In this document: positions 1-8,606 of the stretch, piece after piece
Layout: each line of letters opens with the position of its first letter
Numbering within the stretch: the stretch's first letter is position 1
Notes under the pieces: model-generated
Seen by the model: the letters and a program-made list of their open reading frames with translations, nothing else
Told to the model about the DNA's origin: nothing
The model's database searches: none
NCBI GenBank assembly: GCA_017518705.1
Contig: JAFWUC010000050.1
Location: 1-30,753, forward strand
Origin: Clostridia bacterium
Lineage (GTDB): Bacteria > Bacillota_A > Clostridia > Christensenellales > Aristaeellaceae
Reading direction: 5' to 3'
DNA: 30,753 nucleotides
Translations under genes and position numbers: made by a program

Positions 1-883
1 CACTGTCGAAGCACGCGAGGCAGCTCTTGAGAAGATCCTGCCCTATCAGCAGGGCGACTTTGAGAAGCTCTATGAGGCGCTGGAAGGCTATCCCGTGTGC
101 ATCCGCTTCCTGGATCCCCCGCTGCACGAGTTCGTGCCCACCGAGGAAGACGACATCCGCCTGCTGGCCGAAGTACAGGGCAAACCCGTTGAGGAGATCA
201 AGGCTCTGATCGACTCCCTGCATGAGTTCAACCCCATGATGGGTCACAGGGGCTGCCGTCTGGCCGTCACCTATCCCGAGATCGCGAAGATGCAGACAGC
301 TGCTGTTATCCGCGCTGCCATCAACGTACAGAAAAAGCATCCCGACTGGAACATCAAGCCCGAGATCATGATCCCCCTGGTATGCGAGATCAAAGAGCTC
401 AAGTACGTCAAGGACGTGGTCGTAAAGACCGCCGAAGCCGAGATCGCCGCTTCCGGCGAGAAGCTGGAGTATGAGGTCGGCACCATGATCGAGATCCCGC
501 GCGCGGCCCTCACCGCCGATGAGATCGCCAAGGAAGCTGACTTCTTCTGCTTCGGCACCAACGATCTGACCCAGATGACCTTCGGCTTCAGCCGCGACGA
601 CGCCGGCAAGTTCCTGAGCGCTTACTACGACGCCAAGATCCTTGAGAGCGATCCCTTCGCCCGTCTGGACCAGAACGGCGTAGGCAAGCTGATGGAGATG
701 GCCATCAAGCTGGGCCGTCCCGTAAATCCCAAGCTGCACATCGGCATCTGCGGCGAGCACGGCGGCGATCCTTCCAGCGTTGAGTTCTGCCACAAGATCG
801 GCCTGGACTACGTGAGCTGCTCTCCCTTCCGCGTACCGATCGCCCGTCTGGCCGCCGCCCAGGCTGCCATTAAGGCGAAGTAA
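1..883 (+). CDS. ppdK: Pyruvate, phosphate dikinase, C-terminal part (5' end outside window)
   Basis: This is the PEP/pyruvate-binding TIM-barrel domain of pyruvate, phosphate dikinase, which interconverts pyruvate + ATP + Pi and PEP + AMP + PPi in the cytosol. The reading frame is open from base 2, so the gene enters from the left edge; the first in-window start-like codon (GTG at 95) lies inside the family motif IRFLDPPLHEF and is not a real start. The frame ends with TAA at 881-883. The motif GICGEHGGDP contains the catalytic cysteine (codon 749-751), and the end VSCSPFRVPIARLAAAQAA is typical of bacterial PPDK. About 293 of the usual ~870-900 residues are visible. A strong terminator follows at 925-969, so it ends its own transcript. 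Identity is near certain. Confidence 0.97.
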   Translation, partial: TVEAREAALEKILPYQQGDFEKLYEALEGYPVCIRFLDPPLHEFVPTEEDDIRLLAEVQGKPVEEIKALIDSLHEFNPMMGHRGCRLAVTYPEIAKMQTAAVIRAAINVQKKHPDWNIKPEIMIPLVCEIKELKYVKDVVVKTAEAEIAASGEKLEYEVGTMIEIPRAALTADEIAKEADFFCFGTNDLTQMTFGFSRDDAGKFLSAYYDAKILESDPFARLDQNGVGKLMEMAIKLGRPVNPKLHIGICGEHGGDPSSVEFCHKIGLDYVSCSPFRVPIARLAAAQAAIKAK

Positions 884-924
884 ATCCGGGAGCAGGCATA
901 TAATTCCCGTTATCTAAAACCATG

Positions 925-969
925 AGGGACCGGTTTTCTCCTCCAAAAAGGCGAAAATCGGTCCCTTTT
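925..969 (+). terminator. Rho-independent terminator after ppdK
   Basis: A 14-bp stem (AGGGACCGGTTTTC at 925-938 with GAAAATCGGTCCCT at 953-966, one G-U pair) closes a 14-base loop and runs into TTTT. It lies 41 bases after the ppdK stop and separates ppdK from the hydrolase gene. Confidence 0.88.
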
Positions 970-995
970 CGATAATGCCGCTTTATATATGGACC

Positions 996-1002
996 AAAGG
1001 AA
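996..1002 (+). promoter_or_regulatory. Ribosome binding site that favours the ATG at 1013
   Basis: AAAGGAA lies about 11-12 bases before the ATG at 1013. The earlier in-frame ATG at 989 has no purine-rich site in front of it, so the shorter protein is preferred. The spacing is slightly long, so the choice is moderately sure. Confidence 0.45.
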
Positions 1003-1012
1003 TCGGAACAGC

Positions 1013-1699
1013 ATGGATCTGACAAGACTAACCGAGCGCATCTGGGTTTTCCCGTATGAAGAAGAACGCGACCGACCCAACCTCGCCTATATCAGGGGTG
1101 ACCGCTGGAGCCTGGCTGTGGACGCCGGACATTCCCGTGAACATACGCAGGCGTTCTACCGGTCGATTGAGGCTGCCTCCCTTCCCCTGCCGGAACTGAC
1201 CGTGCTGACCCACTGGCACTGGGATCATACTTTCGGCATGCATTCGGTGCACGGGCTGTGTATAGCCAACGAAAAGACGAACCGTTACCTGGCGGATTTC
1301 AGGGACCGGCTCAGCAGGCAGGGTACCGGTTTCTTTCTTGCAATGGACGAAAGCATAAGGCTGGAATATGCGGGTGGCAAGCCCGTCACAGTCACGCTTG
1401 CGGATATAGTCTTCAGCGGCGAAATGCTGCTGGACGCCGGCAGCTGCCCCATCAGGATATTCCGGGTGGAGGCACCGCATACGGATGACTCGACGTTGGT
1501 GGAAGTGCCGGGCGAAAAAGCGCTGATACTCAGCGATTGCGCATACGGGACGTTCCCGGACTGGACGGCAGACCCCGTTAAGGCCGCCAAACTGGCCGAA
1601 ACCGTTCGCACGCTCGCTCCGGACATCTGCCTGCAAGGCCACCAGCCCCCGCTTTCACCCGAAACCGTCATTCGGGGTCTGCTGGAAGAAGACATTTAG
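1013..1699 (+). CDS. Metallo-beta-lactamase-fold hydrolase
   Basis: A 228-residue cytosolic MBL-fold protein with no signal peptide. The zinc-site signature HxHxDH is present as HWHWDH (residues 67-72). Later ligands are probably H156 (EAPHTDDS), D175 (ILSDCAY) and H210 (LQGHQPP), giving a complete two-metal site. The fold family includes glyoxalase II, lactonases, phosphodiesterases and flavodiiron proteins; nothing here fixes the substrate, and no flavodoxin or RNA-binding domain is attached. The start at 1013 is chosen over 989 because AAAGGAA stands before it. It appears to be a single-gene unit, lying between the ppdK terminator and a terminator it shares with the opposite operon. Confidence 0.85.
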   Translation: MDLTRLTERIWVFPYEEERDRPNLAYIRGDRWSLAVDAGHSREHTQAFYRSIEAASLPLPELTVLTHWHWDHTFGMHSVHGLCIANEKTNRYLADFRDRLSRQGTGFFLAMDESIRLEYAGGKPVTVTLADIVFSGEMLLDAGSCPIRIFRVEAPHTDDSTLVEVPGEKALILSDCAYGTFPDWTADPVKAAKLAETVRTLAPDICLQGHQPPLSPETVIRGLLEEDI

Positions 1700-1730
1700 C
1701 ATTTCGTTCTTTGGGCGCCGCTCATAAACA

Positions 1731-1763
1731 AAACACCCGCCGCGGATACGCGGCGGGTGTTTT
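1731..1763. terminator. Bidirectional terminator between convergent genes
   Basis: AAACACCCGCCGCG (1731-1744), loop GATA, then CGCGGCGGGTGTTTT and further T's. The stem is GC-rich and is flanked by T's on the plus strand and by A's (T's on the minus strand) on the other side. It can end both the hydrolase gene and the oxidoreductase operon arriving from the right. Confidence 0.9.
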
Positions 1764-1776
1764 TTAGGCTGACGTT

Positions 1777-2307
1777 TTACAGTTCCATTCCCATTTTTAT
1801 AGCGGTCTTGTTGAGCTCCAGCAGATCGCGTTTGCGGGCGGAGACCACCTTTTCCAGCGTCTTGTCTATGGTCTCGGGAGCAAACATGCCCGTTTCCTTG
1901 AGCAGCTTGCCCAGCACTATCATGTTGGCGAGGGTCGGGAATCCCGCGTCCGCCGCCATCTGAGTGGCAGGCACGCCAAACGCCTTTATGTCTTCGCGGC
2001 TGATCTTCTGGTCGATCAGCGACGAATCGTAAAACATCATGCCGCCGGGAGCCACCGCGCCCTCGAACTTGTCCACGGACGGAGTGTTCATGGCGATAAG
2101 CACGTCGGGAGCCGTTACCAGAGGACTGCCGATGGGATCGTCGGATATGATCACCGCGCAGTTGCAGGTGCCGCCGCGCATCTCCGGACCGTAAGAAGGC
2201 AGCCAGGTCACTTCTTTTTCTTCGACCAGCCCTTCATACGCCAGAAACTTGCCGGTAAACAGCACTCCCTGCCCGCCAAAGCCGGATATAAGTATGTTCG
2301 TAGTCAT
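1777..2307 (-). CDS. vorC: 2-oxoacid:ferredoxin oxidoreductase, gamma subunit
   Basis: A 176-residue gamma subunit of a 2-oxoacid:ferredoxin oxidoreductase, the enzyme class that links 2-oxoacid + CoA to acyl-CoA + CO2 + reduced ferredoxin. The family signature ISGFGGQGV is at residues 7-15, followed by the typical SYGPEMRGGTCNC and a C-terminal helical part. It is the last gene of the operon. GGAGG stands 6 bases before its ATG, and the beta-subunit stop is one base away, so it is translated with its partners. Substrate assignment (branched-chain 2-oxoacids rather than 2-oxoglutarate) rests on the close VorB-type alpha subunit and on the neighbouring ilvE and acyl-CoA synthetase, not on this subunit. 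Confidence 0.92.
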   Translation of the reverse strand: MTTNILISGFGGQGVLFTGKFLAYEGLVEEKEVTWLPSYGPEMRGGTCNCAVIISDDPIGSPLVTAPDVLIAMNTPSVDKFEGAVAPGGMMFYDSSLIDQKISREDIKAFGVPATQMAADAGFPTLANMIVLGKLLKETGMFAPETIDKTLEKVVSARKRDLLELNKTAIKMGMEL

Positions 2308-2308
2308 A

Positions 2309-3054
<746 letters not shown>

Positions 3055-3055
<1 letters not shown>

Positions 3056-4122
3056 TATTCGCACCTCCCGGCGTTCTGAGCTTCCTCGATCTTGCTGAGC
3101 ACTTCTTCCGGCGTGGGGATCATTCCGCCCACCCTGGAGCACAGCAGCACGGGGCGCTTGCAGCGGATCGCCAGCTCCACGTCCTCTATCATCTGGCCCA
3201 TGGAGAGTTCCACGGACACGAACGCCTTGGCCTTTTCCCCCGCCTTTTTGAGCGCTTCCTTAGGGAAGGGCCACAGGGTTATGGGACGGATGAGGCCCGC
3301 CTTGATGCCCTTGGCGCGGGCCGCCACGATGGCGTTTTTCGCCACGCGCGCCGCCACGCCGAAAGCCACGCACACGATGTCGGCGTCCTCGGTCAGGAAG
3401 CTTTCGTACTGGACTTCGTCTTTCTCAATCTGAGCGTAACGCTGATATCTGGCGATGTTCCACTGTTCCAGCTCTTCCGGCAGCAGGGACAGGGAGTTCA
3501 CTATATTGTGCTTCCTGATCCCGCCGGTACCCGTGACTGCCCAGGGCTTGTCGTAAGCTTTCACTTCGCCCATGTCCAGGGACACAGGTTCCATCATCTG
3601 GCCGATGGTGCCGTCCGCAAGTATCATGGTGGTCATGCGGTACTTGTCCGCCAGGTCAAAGCCCTTGAACACCAGGCTCGCCATCTCCTGCACGGAAGCG
3701 GGAGCCAGCACCAGCATATGGAAGTCGCCGTGACCCGCGCCGCGGGTGGCGTGGAAATAATCCGACTGGCTGGGCTGTATGCCGCCCAGACCGGGACCGC
3801 CCCTCTGCACATTCACTACCAGCGCAGGCAGGTCGCAGCCCGCCAGGTAGCTCAGGCCTTCGCTCTTAAGAGAAATTCCCGGAGAGGAAGAACTGGTCAT
3901 CACGCGTTTGCCCGCACTGGCGACGCCGATCACCATGTTTATGGCCGCGATCTCGCTCTCCGCCTGCAAAAACGTGCCGCCCACTTTGGGCATGCGCTTG
4001 GCGAGGTAGGCAGCCACTTCCGTCTGGGGAGTGATGGGATAACCAAAGTAATGCCGGCAGCCCGCCATTATGGCCGCTTCCGCCAGGGCTTCGTTGCCCT
4101 TCATCAGCACTTTATCCGCCAT
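3055..4122 (-). CDS. vorB: 2-oxoacid:ferredoxin oxidoreductase, alpha subunit, VorB type
   Basis: A 355-residue alpha subunit with the family motif GYPITPQTEV (residues 27-36), the AESEIAAINM segment and the SSSSPGISL loop. It supplies the pyrimidine-side part of the TPP site. The overall pattern matches proteins named 3-methyl-2-oxobutanoate dehydrogenase subunit VorB. The start MADKVLMKGNEAL at 4122 is preferred to an extension to 4212: the extension covers the ferredoxin gene in another frame, and AAAGGTAGG lies just ahead of 4122. The gene follows the ferredoxin subunit by 8 bases and overlaps the beta subunit. Whether the true substrate is 2-oxoisovalerate, 2-oxoisocaproate or a mix cannot be read from sequence. 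Confidence 0.92.
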
Positions 4123-4130
4123 TTTAACGC

Positions 4131-4337
4131 CTACCTTTCCACTGTGATCACGCAGTCGGGGCACATGGTCGCGCAGAACGCGCAGCCTACGCATTTGCTT
4201 TCGTCCACACAATAAGCGGGATGATGCCCCTGGGAATTGAGCCTGGTCTTGTCAAGCTCCACTATCTTTTTGGGGCACGCGTTCACGCACAGCCCGCAGC
4301 CCTTGCAGCGTTCGGTCCTGAATGTAACCTTAGCCAA
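4131..4337 (-). CDS. vorD: 2-oxoacid:ferredoxin oxidoreductase, delta (ferredoxin-like) subunit, TTG start
   Basis: A 68-residue 2x[4Fe-4S] ferredoxin-like subunit that carries electrons between the catalytic subunits and soluble ferredoxin. Two complete CxxCxxCxxxCP motifs are visible: C11/C14/C17/C21 and C49/C52/C55/C59. I choose the TTG at 4337 because GAGGTG stands 6 bases before it and because the family starts MAKVTFR at this point. The GTG at 4346 would fall inside the ribosome binding site. It is the first of four subunit genes in the order delta-alpha-beta-gamma. Confidence 0.9.
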   Translation of the reverse strand: MAKVTFRTERCKGCGLCVNACPKKIVELDKTRLNSQGHHPAYCVDESKCVGCAFCATMCPDCVITVER

Positions 4338-4343
4338 GCTAAA

Positions 4344-4353
4344 CACCTCTTTC
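4344..4353 (-). promoter_or_regulatory. Ribosome binding site that fixes a TTG start
   Basis: The minus strand reads GAAAGAGGTG here, 6 bases before the TTG at 4337. The GTG at the end of this site would be a start only without a ribosome binding site of its own. Confidence 0.6.
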
Positions 4354-5018
4354 TAAAAAATCGCCCAGTCCGCCCGGTGGCGGATCTTTATCGGTATAAA
4401 CACGCCTTCGGTCCCGATCTCCGGCAGCAGCTCCTGTTTCACGGTGCTGCCCAGCAGCTTAAGTCCGCACATTTCGGAAAGCTTTTCCGCCTTCTCGAGC
4501 CCCCGGAACACATGCTCTCTGGTGGTGAGTTCGCCCAGATTCGTATTATTGATGATGCCGGTAAACGGCAGGCTTCCCGCCAGCTCTATCTCGCCGATCA
4601 CCTGCGCGGCTTCCTCCGGGGTCTGTGTCAGGGGACGCAGGAAGTTGACCACGAGCAGCATTTCATAGTCGTTTTCCTGTTTTAACGCTCCCGAAAGCCT
4701 TCCCAGCGCCAGCGCGCCCCGGTCGTCGCCGCCCACGTCCACAACAGCCTTATAGGTCCTGTCGTCGACGATCCTGTACATTTCCCCGGGCAGGGCAGGC
4801 ACGTCCACGTTGCTGCCCGCGTAAGGGGACACGATCACGTTCACGCCCGCGTTTTCAAGCTCCGCGCGGCTGTCCATACTGCGGAAATACGGATTTACTA
4901 TGTCCAAGTCGGCGAGAATGGTCTTATTTCCCCCGGCAGCGAGCTTCAAAGCATATTCCACCGCCAGAGAGGACTTTCCGCTGCCGTAATGCCCGGCAAA
5001 CAGAGTTACCCGTTTCAT
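4353..5018 (-). CDS. P-loop NTPase of the CobQ/MinD/ParA-like superfamily, function unknown
   Basis: A 221-residue cytosolic protein with a P-loop GHYGSGKS (residues 9-16) right at the N-terminus, a DLDIVNPYFRS segment resembling the switch region of MinD/CobB-like deviant Walker NTPases, and VDVGGDDRGA as a likely Walker B region. No membrane helix, cysteine cluster or second domain is seen. It lies 9 bases after ilvE and 15 bases before the ferredoxin subunit, inside the operon, so a job connected with the oxidoreductase (maturation, cluster insertion or reductive activation) is possible. That is inference from position only. The ribosome binding site is weak, which suggests translation coupled to ilvE. 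Confidence 0.85.
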   Translation of the reverse strand: MKRVTLFAGHYGSGKSSLAVEYALKLAAGGNKTILADLDIVNPYFRSMDSRAELENAGVNVIVSPYAGSNVDVPALPGEMYRIVDDRTYKAVVDVGGDDRGALALGRLSGALKQENDYEMLLVVNFLRPLTQTPEEAAQVIGEIELAGSLPFTGIINNTNLGELTTREHVFRGLEKAEKLSEMCGLKLLGSTVKQELLPEIGTEGVFIPIKIRHRADWAIF

Positions 5019-5027
5019 CTAGCCGGC

Positions 5028-6095
5028 TTAATTGAGGGGCTCGATCCAGCCGAACTTATCAGGCTTCACGCCCCACTGTATGCCGGTGAGTTCGTCGTAC
5101 AGTTTCTGGGTCAGCGCGCCGATCTTGCCGCCGTTTACGACATAGCTCACGCCGTCCACGTTGAGTTCGCCCATGGGCGACACCACTGCCGCGGTGCCCG
5201 TGCCCCAGGCTTCTTCCAGCGTGCCTTCCTTGACCGCTTTGGCGAGTTCCTCAACGCTTATCAGCCTTTCCTCCACCGGCACGCCCCAGTCCTTGAGCAG
5301 CGCGATGCAGCTCTTGCGGGTCACGCCGGGCAGCACGGAACCGGTGAGTTTCGGGGTCACCACGGTGCCGTTGATCTTGAACATGACGTTCATGGAGCCG
5401 ACTTCCTCGACATATTTGCGCTCCACGCCGTCCAACCACAGCACCTGCGCATAGCCCTGCTGTTCCGCCTTTTCGCCCGCACGCATGGACGCGGCGTAGT
5501 TGCCGCCGCACTTGGCGTAGCCCGTGCCGCCGCGGACCGCTCTGACATCCTGTGTCTCGATCATGATCCTGACGGGATTGATGCCTTCCTTATAGTAGGC
5601 TCCGGAGGGAGACAGGATGATGCAGAATATGCAGTTGCTCACGGTATGCACGCCCAGGAACGGATCGTTGCCGAACAGGAAGGGGCGGATATACAGGCTC
5701 GCGCCCTGGGTATGAGGCACCCAGTCCTTGTCGATGCTGACCAGCTTTTTCAGCGCCTTCAGGCAGAATTCCTCGTCCAGCTTGGGCAGGCACATCCTGT
5801 CGGCAGAGTTGTTCATGCGCTTGAAGTTTTCCTGGGGACGGAAGAACTGTATCTCGCCGTCCGCGCGCCTGTACGCCTTCATGCCTTCGAAGATCTCGGC
5901 GCCGTAATGCAGCACCGTGGATGCGGGAGACAGGCTGATCTCGCCGAAGGGCACGATCCTGGCGTCATGCCAGCCCTGCTGCGGATTGTAGTTCATAAGG
6001 AACATGTGGTCGGTGAAAATCTTGCCGAAACCCAGCGCAGTCTCGTCCTGGGGTTTGGCTTTGGGGTTAGTGTTCAACGTTACGCTGATTTCCAT
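5028..6095 (-). CDS. ilvE: Branched-chain amino acid aminotransferase
   Basis: A 355-residue fold-type IV PLP aminotransferase of the BCAT2-like group, exchanging amino groups between glutamate and leucine, isoleucine or valine. The PLP lysine is K195 in GTGYAKCGGNY; EIFEGMKAYRR (68-77) and SLYIRPFLFG (133-142) line the substrate and cofactor pocket in this family, and GTGTAAVVSPMG is the phosphate-binding end. GGGAGGAG lies directly before the ATG. Set between an acyl-CoA synthetase fusion and a ferredoxin-linked 2-oxoacid oxidoreductase, it can work either to make or to degrade branched-chain amino acids. The T-box leader upstream favours biosynthesis. Confidence 0.96.
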   Translation of the reverse strand: MEISVTLNTNPKAKPQDETALGFGKIFTDHMFLMNYNPQQGWHDARIVPFGEISLSPASTVLHYGAEIFEGMKAYRRADGEIQFFRPQENFKRMNNSADRMCLPKLDEEFCLKALKKLVSIDKDWVPHTQGASLYIRPFLFGNDPFLGVHTVSNCIFCIILSPSGAYYKEGINPVRIMIETQDVRAVRGGTGYAKCGGNYAASMRAGEKAEQQGYAQVLWLDGVERKYVEEVGSMNVMFKINGTVVTPKLTGSVLPGVTRKSCIALLKDWGVPVEERLISVEELAKAVKEGTLEEAWGTGTAAVVSPMGELNVDGVSYVVNGGKIGALTQKLYDELTGIQWGVKPDKFGWIEPLN

Positions 6096-6107
6096 TTTTT
6101 CTCCTCC

Positions 6108-8603
6108 CTACTCCCTGCTCAGATGGAATACCTCGCAGGCCTTTTCTACCATTTTGAATTTCTGTATCTTGCCCGCGTCGTTCATGATGAATTTGTCCAT
6201 GAACCACACGTACCTGGGTACCTTATGCCGCGCCATGGAGGACAGCACGTAGTCCTTGACCTCCTTTTCGCTCAGGCTCGCTCCTTCGTTGAGTATCACG
6301 CAGGCCATTATCTCTTCGCCGTACTGCTTGTCCGGCACGCCTATGACCTGCACGTCGCTGATCGCCGGATGGGTTATAAGGAATTCCTCTATCTCGCGGG
6401 GGTAAATGTTCTCGCCGCCGCGGATGATCATGTCCTTAAGGCGCCCGGTGACCCTGTAATTCCCGTTTTCGTCCTTTATGCAAAGATCCCCCGTGTGCAG
6501 CCAGCCGTCCTTGTCTATCGCCTGGGCGGTGGCGGAAGGCATCTTATAGTAGCCTTTCATAACGTTGTAGCCGCGGGCCACGAACTCGCCCTGCTGTCCG
6601 CAGGGAAGTTCTTCTCCCGTAGCGGGATCGACGATCCTGCACTCCACCTGTGGCAGGTTGCAGCCCACGGTGGTGGTCCTTACGTCCAGACTGTCGTCGT
6701 AGCAGCGGCTCATGGTGCAGCCGGGGGAAGACTCGGTCTGACCGTACACGGACACTATGCCGGTCATGCGCATCTTGTCCGCCGCTTCGCGCATCACGCT
6801 TTCGGGGCAGTTGCTGCCCGCCATAATGCCCGTGCGCATATGGGAAAAGTCCGTCTTGGCGAAATCCGCGTGGTTCAGCATTGCGATGAACATGGTGGGC
6901 ACGCCGTGGAAGCAGGTTATCTTTTCCCTGGTTATGCAATCCAGCGCGGGTTTCGGGGAAAAGTACGGCAGCGGACACATGGTCGCGCCGTGGGTCATCG
7001 CCGCGGTCATCGCCAGCACCATGCCGAAGCAGTGGAACATGGGCACCTGTATCATCATGCGGTCCGCGGTGGACAGGTCCATGCGGTCACCTATGCACTT
7101 GCCGTTGTTCACCACGCCCCGGTGGGTAAGCATGACGCCCTTGGGGAAACCCGTGGTGCCGGAAGTGTACTGCATGTTGCACACGTCGTCGCCCTTTATC
7201 AGGGAGGACAGCCGGCTCACCTCTTCTATGGGCACCTTTTCGCTTTCCTGCAGGAATTCTTCCCACTCGCGGCATCCTTTGAGCCTGAAGCCCACGGTGA
7301 TGATGTTCCTTAAAAACGGCAGGCGCTTGCAGTGCAGGCCTTTGCCGGGGTCGCTTGTCTCCAGTTCCGGGCACAGGCGGGTTATGGTGTCCACATAGTC
7401 GGAATCCCTGTACCCGTTTATCATTATGAGGGTGTGGGTGTCGCTCTGCCTGAGCAGATACTCCGCCTCCGCGATCTTGTAGGCGGTATTCATGGTCACC
7501 AGGGTAGCGTTTATCTTTGTGGCGGCCCAGAAACTGATATACCATGCGGGCAGGTTGGTGGCCCAGACCGCCACCTTGCTGCCGGGCCGCACGCCCACGG
7601 CGATAAACGCCCGTGCGCACCTGTCCACGTCGTCCCTGAACTGGGAATAAGTGCGGGTGTAATCCAGCGTGGTATACTTGAAGCACAGCTGATCCGGGAA
7701 CGTTTCGGCCATCCTGTCCAGCACCTGCGGGAAGTTTTCGCTTATCAGCTCGTCGTGTTTCCACACGTACCTGCCCTTGCCGTCCACCGATGTGTACAGC
7801 GCTCCGTCCGTGTAGGACCTGGGCCGGTACATGGACGCGAATTCCCTGAACTGGGTGTAAACCACGTAAGGGTCGTCCAGCCCGTCCAGCCACGCCTTGT
7901 CCCACTCAAGGGTAATATATCCGGCATAAGATATGCTTCTCAGGGCTTCAAATATCTCTTTCGCGGGCAAATCGCCCTCTCCGGGAAGCACATATTCCAC
8001 CCGGCTTCCACTCAGCCTGCTGTCCTTAATGTGGACGTGCTTTACGTAAGCGCCCAGGTTCGTGATTGACTTTTCGGGAGTCTCTCCCGAGAAGCGGAAG
8101 GTGTTGTGGGCGTCCCACAGCGCCTGCAGGCAGTCCAGCGCGTATTCGTCCAGTAGGTTTTTGAGCCGCTCGGTGTCTGAAAATATGCCCGCCGTCTCGA
8201 CAAGCAGCGTTATGCCGGAAGCGGAGAACTCGGGGATCAGCGCGTCTATGACCTTTTTGATGTTGTCCGCCTGATCCTGCGCGTCTTCAAGCGTATCGCG
8301 TGCCCTGAGCCTTACAAAGGGGCATTTGAGCTTTTTCGCCAGTTCGCAAAGCTGCTTAAGCTCCCGTACGCAGGCTTCATAAGCACCCGAGTCCGCAGGA
8401 TTGCACAGCGCGTCCACACAACTTATGCCGATGCCCTGAAGCTCCAGCCTGCTGGCGTCCTCGCACATGCGCACCATGTCCGCGAAGTCCGGATTCAGAG
8501 CGTCATGCAGTTCGATCCCGCTGTATTTCAGCTCCCTAGCCAAGTTTTCATATTCCGGCCAGCCCATTTCCCTCCAGCCGGAGGTAGAGACGGACAGCTT
8601 CAT
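6108..8603 (-). CDS. Fusion: sugar-isomerase-like TIM barrel + acyl-CoA synthetase
   Basis: One uninterrupted 831-residue frame with two domains. Residues 1 to about 265 resemble the AP endonuclease 2/xylose isomerase-like TIM barrel; the likely metal ligands are E136 (LLVETAG), D164/H166 (LWDAHN), H191 (HVHIKD) and E233 (TLEWD). Residues about 285-831 are an AMP-forming acyl-CoA synthetase of the YngI/ACSF2 type: YTSGTTGFPKG (479-489), YGQTES (620-625), HTGD (703-706), GRLKDMIIRGGENIYP (720-735) and the adenylation lysine K815 in GKIQK. Both halves look intact, so neither appears decayed. GGGAG lies before the ATG, 3 bases after the LeuA-like stop. The synthetase half probably activates a short or medium, perhaps branched, fatty acid; the role of the barrel is unknown. 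Stand-alone relatives of the synthetase are about 550 residues. Confidence 0.9.
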   Translation of the reverse strand: MKLSVSTSGWREMGWPEYENLARELKYSGIELHDALNPDFADMVRMCEDASRLELQGIGISCVDALCNPADSGAYEACVRELKQLCELAKKLKCPFVRLRARDTLEDAQDQADNIKKVIDALIPEFSASGITLLVETAGIFSDTERLKNLLDEYALDCLQALWDAHNTFRFSGETPEKSITNLGAYVKHVHIKDSRLSGSRVEYVLPGEGDLPAKEIFEALRSISYAGYITLEWDKAWLDGLDDPYVVYTQFREFASMYRPRSYTDGALYTSVDGKGRYVWKHDELISENFPQVLDRMAETFPDQLCFKYTTLDYTRTYSQFRDDVDRCARAFIAVGVRPGSKVAVWATNLPAWYISFWAATKINATLVTMNTAYKIAEAEYLLRQSDTHTLIMINGYRDSDYVDTITRLCPELETSDPGKGLHCKRLPFLRNIITVGFRLKGCREWEEFLQESEKVPIEEVSRLSSLIKGDDVCNMQYTSGTTGFPKGVMLTHRGVVNNGKCIGDRMDLSTADRMMIQVPMFHCFGMVLAMTAAMTHGATMCPLPYFSPKPALDCITREKITCFHGVPTMFIAMLNHADFAKTDFSHMRTGIMAGSNCPESVMREAADKMRMTGIVSVYGQTESSPGCTMSRCYDDSLDVRTTTVGCNLPQVECRIVDPATGEELPCGQQGEFVARGYNVMKGYYKMPSATAQAIDKDGWLHTGDLCIKDENGNYRVTGRLKDMIIRGGENIYPREIEEFLITHPAISDVQVIGVPDKQYGEEIMACVILNEGASLSEKEVKDYVLSSMARHKVPRYVWFMDKFIMNDAGKIQKFKMVEKACEVFHLSRE

Positions 8604-8606
8604 TAT

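Noticed and set aside
899..904. TATAAT after ppdK as a possible promoter for the hydrolase gene
   Set aside because: No -35 box lies about 17 bases upstream, and a transcript from it would run into the strong terminator at 925-969.
4989..7313. A 774-codon open frame on the plus strand
   Set aside because: It is antisense to ilvE and the synthetase fusion, is rich in His/Ala/Gly/Arg without any domain, and arises from the GC-rich codon pattern of the real minus-strand genes.
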